Assembly (NCBI GenBank): GCA_900074885.1
Contig: FJUW01000045.1
Location: 491,802 to 555,801, forward strand
Reading direction: 5' to 3'
DNA length: 64,000 nt
Source: Rhynchosporium graminicola
Lineage: Eukaryota; Ascomycota; Leotiomycetes; Helotiales; Ploettnerulaceae
This document shows, piece after piece, positions 56,230 to 64,000 of this stretch (position 1 is its first letter; the number at the start of each line of letters is the position of its first letter). A program made the position numbers and the translations under genes. A model generated the notes under the pieces. That model searched no databases, was not told the DNA's origin, and saw only the letters and a list, made by a program, of their open reading frames with translations.

Positions 56230-57860
56230 ATATTATACTTCTATACCTAGAGCTACTAAACGCAGGAGACTACGCTATATAGAGAAGGCTTATACTAAGT
56301 ATAAACTTAAAGAATAGTACCTAAACCGAAGTAACTTAAGTCCGATAAATCGACTACTAGTTCTCCGACTCCCTCTACTTTCTATTCTTCGGCGACTTAT
56401 AATACTTACTGTAACTTACCTCTCTTTATAGTAGAGAGTACTTACGATAACGCCTTATCCGAGTTAAGCTCCCTAACTCCTATTATAATTAATAAACTTA
56501 CTAAGTCGCTAAACCTTCCTAATAATACTCTTATATTAATAGTAACTATAAGTAACTTATAGGAAGACCGCGCTTACTAGCTATGAGAGGTAGAAAGGAA
56601 GCTCGCGGAGGAGAGATAATTAAACGCTAACTTATCTGCAGAACTATACTAGTTACGGGATAAGTTCTTAGAATTACGCTAGTTAACTACTTAGCGCTCT
56701 ACTAAGTCTATATTATTTAATAATATTTAATCGCGTATAATACTACTACTATTAATTAAAGAAGATAATACTACTCTTACGCTTAATAATTATTATCGAG
56801 AATAATCTACCGGAGGAATATCGTTAATATTATATACTACGCGTATAGAGAAGATACTAAACTTTCTAAATAAGCTCTCTGATAGAATCGATTACTCTCT
56901 AAAACTCTAGGAAGTATAGATACGTAACGCTCTCTAGCGCTACTTTAGCTACTTTATCGATAAAGATTACTATAAAGATTAGTTACTTAACTAAATAGAA
57001 AGAATAGCTAGAACTTACTTAGAACTCTTATTCTTAGAACTAGAATATAATAAAGAAAGTAATATAATCGATTCACTCGATATAATTACTTAACTTATCT
57101 CTTTCTTATCTAATTTATATAACTAATAAACTATAAGAGCTAGCTACTTCGCGCTAAAGATAGATTATAAGTAGACCTTCTGGATATTCTACTATAAGTT
57201 TCGTACGCTAGCTTATAAAGCTAAAGTAAATAATTAATCGACTCTGAAAATAGACTTATAGGAGAAGCTACTTATATAGCTACGGAAATAGCTCTTCTAA
57301 TAGTACTAAACGTTAAGGATACTAGAAGAATACATTAAGGCTATATAAGCTAAAGACTAAAGTTAATTTATTAAAAAGAATTAATATTCAAAGTCTTCGG
57401 CTAAGGCTAGCGCGACTCGGGAACGCCTTATAAATACCTTCTTCTAGCGCCGTAGTACTAACTCCTCTTCTTATCTATAAATTAGTCTTCTTACGCCTGA
57501 GAACACTAGTATAACTAGTAAATAAGTATTATACTCTGTACGAAATAATACGCCTTATATATAATCGCTAGCGAATACTCCTTATTACTTTACGCCTACT
57601 TTATACTTACGCTTATTATTAGCTCGACCTAATACTCTGTATCGAATTAATATAATTAATACTAATAATAATATTAATAGCGAGCTAGAAGATAATAATA
57701 ATAAAGAAATATACGATAATACCTAGGAGTATATTAAACTACTAGTAAAAGATTACGCTTAGGGAAAGACTCTTTCTTAAGTAGTATACGAGATATGCGA
57801 TATCTTAACCTTACGAAGCTTCTTAGTAGTTAATCGTTTACTATACGTACTACTCTTACT
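56230..57860 (+). pseudogene. gag remnant of the chromovirus
   Basis: A gag polyprotein can be followed through many stops. The clearest stretch (57175-57385) reads FWIFYYKFRTLAYKAKVNN, then a leucine-rich helix and LRILEEYIKAI, typical of fungal chromoviral gag. A zinc knuckle is expected near 57.6-57.8 kb, but its Cys codons have been destroyed and I cannot see it. Confidence 0.7.
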
Positions 57861-57879
57861 AAGAATAGACTCTTATATA

Positions 57880-58968
57880 AGCTACTTGCACTTCTTGATT
57901 CTAGAGCTAATAAATATTATTTTATTAATTATTCTTTTCTTAAATCCTTTTCCTTCTTCTTAAAACTTTTAATTTACTTTCTACTAAATGTAATTCCTAT
58001 TAAAGGCTTTAATAGCGTTAATAGTAGTATTATTAGTTACTATATAATACTTAATTTAATAGTAGATCGTCGTGTTTAGGTATTTATTCCTTTTCTTATT
58101 ATTACTCTCGGAAACTATAGTATTATACTCGGAAGGACTTAGCTTTCGGAATATTAAGTACTCTTAGATACCTCTAAACGATAGATTATTTAGCTACTAT
58201 ATACTTCTCTTAGTAATATTTATAGCTCTCTGATCGAGATTAAGGACTTATATAAATACTATACTTACTAGCGCTACTAATACGATACTAATAAACGAAA
58301 TAAACGCCTTGATTAGTTCTAGGAAGCGTATAAGGAATAGCGAAGCGTAGCTAACTCTCTTATTAATATTCGAGCTATTATTAACTCTATCTCTATTATT
58401 AAATAACTATTACTAGCTCGGAAGCGTATTTCTAAGGAGACTTATAGCTATAAAAATATCTAAAACTCTCCCCTAGAGAGTATTCTATAGGTAACTAATC
58501 CTTTATTATTACTGCTAATCAGTTAGAACTATTTCTCTAGCGTTTATACTACTTATTATAGATATAATAAGCCTAAGTGTTTATTACCTAAAGAATAAGA
58601 ATAGAGTAATAAAGAGAAGTCTTTATACTCTAGAGAAGCTACTAATATACGGCCGAAGTGCGTATAATTTAGTAATATTATCGCTTATATCCCGCGTAAA
58701 TCTCTACTTTAACTCTAATTAGAAGTCTTTACGTTAAAGACCTACGTATAAGACTATACTTATATAATTTATATTATAGACTAATAGTTACTCGGAATAT
58801 TATCTTACGACTTAATAGAAGTTACTTAAAGTATAAAAATAACTATTATAATATTTCGGAAGCGATAAAGATTACCTCGTATGCTTAGACCTCTTCTAGA
58901 GCCTCTTACGCTAGAGATTTATACGATTAGTAGCTTAGCTTTCTATCTCTTATATAAATACTAGAAGT
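57880..58968 (+). pseudogene. protease and start of pol remnant
   Basis: The retropepsin active site reads LLDSRA at 57891-57908, where LLDSGA is expected; a single G-to-A change accounts for it. The frame then runs, with stops, up to the nested insertion. Confidence 0.65.
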
Positions 58969-58973
58969 CTTCT

Positions 58974-59165
58974 TGTAACGACACAAGACTCAAGGCGGTA
59001 TACAAGCAAGAATAAACAAGTAGGGAGGCTAAGAGCGATCTTATATAGTCTAGTACGAAGGAAACAGAAAGATACAGAGCTCTGAAGGAGTCTGCACCTT
59101 CTATATATACAAGGAGGGTATGCCTAAGGCACCGATACTGGCCCGTATCTGCCACGTATACCATG
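58974..59165 (-). repeat. LTR copy A of the nested element
   Basis: It retains many CpA and TpG steps (for example CAAGACTCAAGG and AAACAAGTAGG) and is the least mutated copy. It diverges from the others after CCATG, losing the last ten bases of the LTR. Confidence 0.8.
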
Positions 59166-59640
59166 ACCTACTTTATTTCCTTTGTTCGATTCTTCAAGGC
59201 TCGAGGGCGAGCCTTTATCTTAGAAGGGGGTAATATGACAGCGCATAGTATACGTGGCAGATACGGGCCAGTATCGGTACCTTAGGCATACCCTCCTTGT
59301 ATATATAGAAGGTGCAGACTCCTTCAGAGCTCTGCATCTTTCTGTTTAATATAACAACACAAGACTCAAGGCGGTATACAAGCAAGAATAAACAAGTAGG
59401 GAGGCTAAGAGCGATCTTATATAGTCTAGTACGAAGGAAACAGAAAGATGCAGAGCTCTAAAGGAGTCTACACCTTCTATATATATAAGGAGAGTATACC
59501 TAAGGCACCGATACTAGCCCGTATCTGCCACGTATACTATACGCTATTATATTACCCCCTTCTAAGATAAAGGCTCGCCCTCGAGCCTTAAAGAATCGAA
59601 TAAAGGAAACAAAATAGGTATAAAACATAATCAAATATCA
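59165..59640. repeat. foldback: inverted LTR and polypurine-tract junctions
   Basis: The left arm (59165-59346) reads into a forward purine tract (AGAAGGGGGTAATA) and a forward LTR start. The right arm (about 59455-59640) is its reverse complement. Arms of about 180 bp are separated by about 110 bp of LTR sequence, so the DNA could form a large hairpin. Confidence 0.8.
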
Positions 59641-60443
59641 AGATAACTTTCCAAATTTCTATTAAACTAAAACCGTAGATACTAATTTAGTACCGAGATT
59701 ATCTCTTCTATAGAGAGAAACGTAATCTCTAGTAATTATAATACTGAGTTTTACTAAATAAGCGAGACTAAGCGAGTAATTAAAACACTTAAAGGTTACG
59801 AAAGAAATAAAAGTCTAAATCGAATTCTAAAGAAGCTAAAAGATTAAGAAGAGTTAGATATCTTTATTAAGTAGATATAGAAAGTATTAAATTAAAGGTT
59901 CTAGTAGAAGGAGGTCGATTCTGCTGAGGGGGATAAATTATACCGGGGTATAGAAGTTATAAGTCGGATTCCGATAATTTCCGCTAGAGTAATAAGCTAC
60001 TTCGTCCTAGCCTAAAAGTAAGGTTTTTCGCTATTAGAGCTACTTTCGGAAGGTTAAAGTTAAGTAAGAAGATAATAAATATTAGAGCTTATAAGGAAGT
60101 TCCTACTTAAAATTCGTCTATTGTTTTACTTCGTACGTATAAAGGAACGAGTTTCGAAGTATCTGAGAGTGACTTCGTAGTAATACTAGTACTTCTAAGG
60201 CTAAATTACGTTCAAATTCCCAGCTATCCGAGAGATCTCTAGAATCTCGGCTCTTTTGAAAACCTAACTATCGAATTCGTAATTAATAGTACTAACTATT
60301 TCTGTATAATTCCGAAAATCCAAGGTAAGTAGAGATAACTCAGTGAAGAGCTCCCTAATAGTCGAAGTCGTACGTCCGAATCAAGTTTTCTAAGTGAGAT
60401 ATTATTTAATACTATCCCCGGTAGTCTTAATCTTTCTGTTTAA

Positions 60444-60645
60444 TATAATAATATAAGACTTAAAGCGGTATATAAGTAAGAATAAACAAGTAGGGAGGCT
60501 AAGAGCGATCTTATATAGTCTAGTATAAAGGAAACAGAAAGATTCAGAGCTCTAAAGGAGTCTGCACCTTCTATATATATAAGGAGGGTATGCCTAAGGC
60601 ACTAATACTAGCCCGTATCTGCCACGTATACCATGCGCTGTCACA
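60444..60645 (-). repeat. LTR copy D of the nested element (complete)
   Basis: Full 202-bp LTR in minus orientation, beginning TATAATAATATAAGACT (RIP form of TGTAACGACACAAGACT) and ending GCGCTGTCACA, followed by the CTTCT duplication. It differs from copy A mainly by C-to-T and G-to-A changes. Confidence 0.8.
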
Positions 60646-60650
60646 CTTCT

Positions 60651-62230
60651 AATAATAAGATCTTCTTTATTACTTTTCATAAGATAGATAAGCTTCTTAA
60701 CGACCGAATCGCAGTTTAGTAATATAATACTACTATCGTATCTTTAACTATCGACTTTATAAGATATCGTAAAACCGCTTAGTAATTTACTATTAGCTTA
60801 AGCGAATTAGATTTAGAACTATAGATCTCTTACGAGTATAGCTAGTAGGTATACCTCTTTTCTAAGGAAGCTAGCGATATTCTCCCTCCTTATCGCTTAT
60901 ACGATTACCGAATTAAGCTTAAGGAAGGGGCTAAGAAGAATCTTAAATACTCCCTCTTATATAAGATATTAGCTAAAGAACTTAAAGTTATTAAGGCGTA
61001 TATTACTGATAACTTAGCTAAAGGTTTTATCGAACCTTCTTAAGTACTATACGCTATACTTATTCTTTTTATTAAGAAAGCTAATAGAAGTCTAAGATTC
61101 TATATCGACTTTCGCGTACTTAATAACCTTATAAGGAAGGATTAATATCTACTGCTATTAATCGATAAAACGCTAGCTAGAATCTCTACTACTAAGATAT
61201 TTACTAAACTAGATATTCGCTAGGCGTTCTACCGAATTCGAATAGATCTAGCCTCTGAAGAGTATATAACTTTCCGGACCTATTATAGTATATATAAGTA
61301 TAAGATACTCCTTTTCGGTCTAACTAACAGCTCTGCGATATACTAGCGATATATGAATAATATCTTATTCGATTACTTAGACGACTTCTATATAGTATAT
61401 CTAGATAATATTCTGATCTACTCTAACGACTTACTATAGTATTAATTATATATATATAAGGTGTTATAACGATTATAAGACACTAGATTATAAGCTAATC
61501 TTAAGAAGTATAAATTTAATATTACTTATACTAAATACCTTAGATTTATTATCTCTACTTCTAGGATCGAGGTAGACCCTAAGAAGGTTAATATTATATA
61601 ATCTTAGAATTACCTAACTATAGTTAAGAGCGTATAATTATTCTTAAGCTTTTATAACTTCTACTAACGATTTATTAAGGACTACAGAATTATTATAAAA
61701 CCTCTTATATAACTTACTAAAAATAACATATTATTTCAGTTCGCTAGAGAGTATAAAGATACCTTTAATTACCTAAAGCATACTCTTACTTTAGTACTAC
61801 TCCTCTACTACTATTAGTAATATCTACTTTATATAATCGAAATAGACGCTAGTAATAGAGTAATAGCAGGTATACTATCGTAATAGCATAACGAAAACTA
61901 GTTCCTAGTAGCTTACTTCTCTAAGACTATACTACCTACTAAGCTTAATTACGCTATTTATAATAAGGAAATACTTATAATTATACGATCTTTTAGTAAC
62001 TAGAGATCTAAGCTCGTAAGCGCACTATATTAGATCCGTATCGTTACTAATTATAAAGCTCTTAAGTACTTTATAACCTCTAAATAGCTAAACGCACGAT
62101 AAGCTTAATAAGCTAAGCTACTCGCAGATTATAACTTTATAATTACTTATTAACTTAAGAAGTATAATTTACTTACTAACGCTCTCTCTCGCAGAATAGA
62201 TAAATTAGATAACTAGAATAACGCTAAAAG
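60651..62230 (+). pseudogene. reverse transcriptase and RNase H remnant
   Basis: The RT is followed easily despite stops. KGFIEPS-stop, LFIKKANRSLRFYIDFRVLNN and FTKLDIR-stop-AFYRIRID lead to the FGLTNS motif. At 61407-61421 the polymerase site reads YLDNILIYS, where YLDDILIYS is expected. The stops sit where Gln is usual, as expected from CAA/CAG to TAA/TAG changes. RNase H follows near 61838 with IEIDASNRVIAGILS. Confidence 0.85.
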
Positions 62231-62479
62231 AACTTAGCGTTTATAGTAGCTATTATACGAAGACTAAATCGATCTAGTACTACTTATAAGTAACCTCCGG
62301 AATAGCTCAGACTCTATAGATAACTTTAAGCTTATTAAAACCTTAGAAGTCGCTAACTTATCGCTAGTCTTTTCTATAGTATAGTAAGTACTTAATACTA
62401 ATCGTACTACGCTATTACTCTAAGCTTTATAGAAATAAGCTCTTTCCGCTACTCCTAGAAAACTAACTATAGAAAAAGA

Positions 62480-63860
62480 TCTTCTACTCTATAAAAGAAG
62501 ACTAATCGTACCTAATATCTTATACTTTCGCACGCTACTTATACGCGAAGTATACAACTGATTAGAGACTACTTATCTAAGTATAAAGAAGACCTTATAA
62601 CTACTAGTATTATAATACTAGTAGTACGGAATCGCTTTAACTATTAACTAGTATTACTATAACTATTATACTTACTAACGAATTCAAGTGCCGCGTAATA
62701 AGAAACCGGGCCTCCTCTAACCTCTACCTATACTATCACGTTTATAGGAGTATATTATAATCGATTACTATAGCTTTAACCGCGATAAATATAGCTACGA
62801 TAATATTCTCGTATTTATCGACTATTTTAGTAAATAAGTAATTAGTATTCTATACTGAAAGACCTCTAATACGCGCGATCTTATAAAGCTTTACTTATAC
62901 TATATATATTACTATTTCGGAGCTCTATTAATAATTACCTCTAATAGAGAGCTTTAATTCGTTTCCTGTTTTTAGACTATAGTTATTATAATTCTTAGTA
63001 CTAAAAGATAGCTTTCTATAGTAGATTACTTATAAATAGATAACTAAATAGAGATCTATAACTAATATCTCTAATATAAATTATAACTTTTTATCTCTTA
63101 CTATTAAGATAACTAGTCGGAATTCTTACTTATTATAGATTACGCTTAGATAACTTTCCCTTACGAATCCCTTAGAGGTCTCTTACTCTTTAAAATCGTT
63201 TATAGATATATACCTCGTATTAATTAGAATTAGAAAGACTTACTTAACTCTATTACGCTTACTAATAAGTTAAATACTTAGTAAGCTCTAGATTACGCTA
63301 ATTACTTATATAACGCCTAGACTACTACTTAATCTAGCCTCTAACGTATATAAGCTAAGATATCCTAATCTTATAATTACTTATATTATAAAGTCGACTT
63401 TATTATAGATAACCTTATCTAGCTAGATATATACTATTTTATAAGTACTTAACTTAGTAAAAAACTCGACTTCCTAACTAACGGACCTTTTCGTATAATT
63501 AAAAAGGTCAGAAGCTCTTATTATTTAGAGCTCCCTACTAGTATAAAAGTATATAACGTATTCCCTGCTACTAAGCTACGGAAGTATCTAAACGACTCCT
63601 TACTAGGATAAACCTTATTACTACTACTACTTATTAATATCACTAGTAATAATAAATAAGAGATCGAAGATATACTTACGTACTATAAGTAGCGTAATAG
63701 CTTCTTATACTAAGTTTCCTAGTTAAATTAAGATATCGATCTTATATAATATAACGCTATAGATATTAAATACGCTCCCGCTAAGCTATAATAATTCTAC
63801 TTTAATAACTTAACATAAGCTAGACCTCTTACTAGACTACCTAATTAGCTAAAAGCTTTC
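62480..63860 (+). pseudogene. integrase and chromodomain remnant
   Basis: The integrase core is seen near 62800-62840 (NILVFIDYFSK-stop), and its C-terminal part near 63475-63600 (LTNGPFRIIKKV, YLELPTSIKVYNVFPATKLRKY). A chromodomain-like end follows at about 63640-63840 (EIEDILTYYK, RNSFLY, then DIKYAP and RPLTRLPN). Its presence places the element among chromoviruses, which target heterochromatin. Confidence 0.8.
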
Positions 63861-63929
63861 TATAATAGAATTAATAATTACGACTACCTTAATAGTAATA
63901 AGGAGATAGACTAACGCTTAAGGGCGAGC

Positions 63930-64000
63930 TTTTTTCGGAGGGGGGGGTAGTATGACGCTTACTCTAGAAAGGTCTCAAAACTACCTGAGTAATAAGACCT
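63930..64000 (+). mobile_element. polypurine tract and start of the 3' LTR
   Basis: GGAGGGGGGGGTAG (63937-63950) primes plus-strand synthesis and is followed at 63951 by TATGACGCTTACTC, the RIP form of a TGTGACGC LTR start. Only 50 bp of the LTR lie within the window. Confidence 0.75.

Larger units (their letters stand above)
58974..60645 (-). mobile_element. nested LTR element in reverse orientation, rearranged
   Basis: The insertion starts TGTAACG and ends CTGTCACA and is flanked on both sides by CTTCT (58969-58973 and 60646-60650), a 5-bp target duplication. It holds LTR copies in minus orientation at 58974-59165, about 59350-59567 and 60444-60645 (202 bp, the complete one). A forward partial copy lies at about 59235-59346. 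The segment between the last two minus-strand LTRs is non-coding, about 0.88 kb. On the minus strand it ends in a purine tract (GAAGGGGGTAA) next to the LTR at 59567, so the 60444 copy is the 5' LTR. With no coding capacity, the element would be non-autonomous or an internally deleted derivative. Confidence 0.8.
56180..64000 (+). mobile_element. RIP-mutated Ty3/gypsy chromovirus, truncated by window end
   Basis: Remains of gag, protease, RT, RNase H, integrase and chromodomain follow in chromovirus order on the plus strand, ending in a polypurine tract and the start of a 3' LTR. CpA and TpG are nearly absent and TpA is greatly enriched, the signature of repeat-induced point mutation. Stops replace Gln and Trp codons throughout. 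A second LTR element interrupts pol at 58974-60645. The element cannot encode any intact protein. Confidence 0.88.

Noticed and set aside
58961..59164. 67-codon minus-strand frame in LTR copy A
   Set aside because: It lies wholly within a non-coding LTR repeat.
1..64000. CRISPR arrays, 5S rRNA or additional tRNA genes
   Set aside because: No spaced direct repeats were seen. Eye scans for T-arm consensus and 5S-like sequence found only the tRNA-Leu and its relic. A covariance-model scan would be decisive.

Overview
This is a nuclear genomic window from a filamentous ascomycete. The gene set is fungal (LCB3-type phosphatase, Rho4, Dad1, an SPX-ankyrin-GDPD protein, cutinase). Introns are short, about 45-190 nt, with GT(A/G)(A/T)GT donors and CTAAT/TAG ends. 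The right end carries a retroelement mutated in the manner of repeat-induced point mutation (RIP). The overall look suits Leotiomycetes, but that placement is an impression and not a measurement. All gene models and exon joins below were read by eye and kept only where splice sites, reading frame and family motifs agreed.

Layout. 0-5.4 kb: one small serine-rich hypothetical gene and a long low-complexity intergenic stretch. 5.4-10.1 kb: sphingoid-base-phosphate phosphatase (-), Rho4 GTPase (+), DASH subunit Dad1 (-). 11.6-13.9 kb: a heavily deleted relic of a highly reducing polyketide synthase (-). 15.5-18.0 kb: arrestin-domain protein (-) and a PPIL3-type cyclophilin (+). 18.7-19.05 kb: a tRNA-Leu(UAG) gene with a normal anticodon-loop intron and an extra 52-nt GT...AG insertion in the D-loop, next to an inverted, decayed 3' half of the same tRNA. 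21.5-25.5 kb: a hypothetical gene, a decayed locus and SEN54. 26.4-36.0 kb: three consecutive paralogous genes of unknown function. 36.4-41.7 kb: ZPR1, an SNM1/RPR2-type RNase P/MRP subunit, and the lariat debranching enzyme DBR1. 43.4-54.4 kb: GDE1-like phosphodiesterase, VPS24, p23/SBA1 and a secreted cutinase.

From about 54.6 kb the sequence becomes AT-rich and gene-free. It holds a small inverted-repeat element and then a Ty3/gypsy chromovirus filling 56.1-64 kb. That element is saturated with RIP-type changes: CpA/TpG almost absent, Gln codons turned to stops, RT motif YLDD changed to YLDN. A second LTR element in the opposite orientation is nested inside its pol, with a 5-bp target duplication.

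Most genes are housekeeping. Four features touch RNA processing (the odd tRNA-Leu, SEN54, SNM1/RPR2, DBR1), which may be chance. The items most worth following up are the D-loop insertion in the tRNA and the tandem trio of paralogous coiled-coil proteins.
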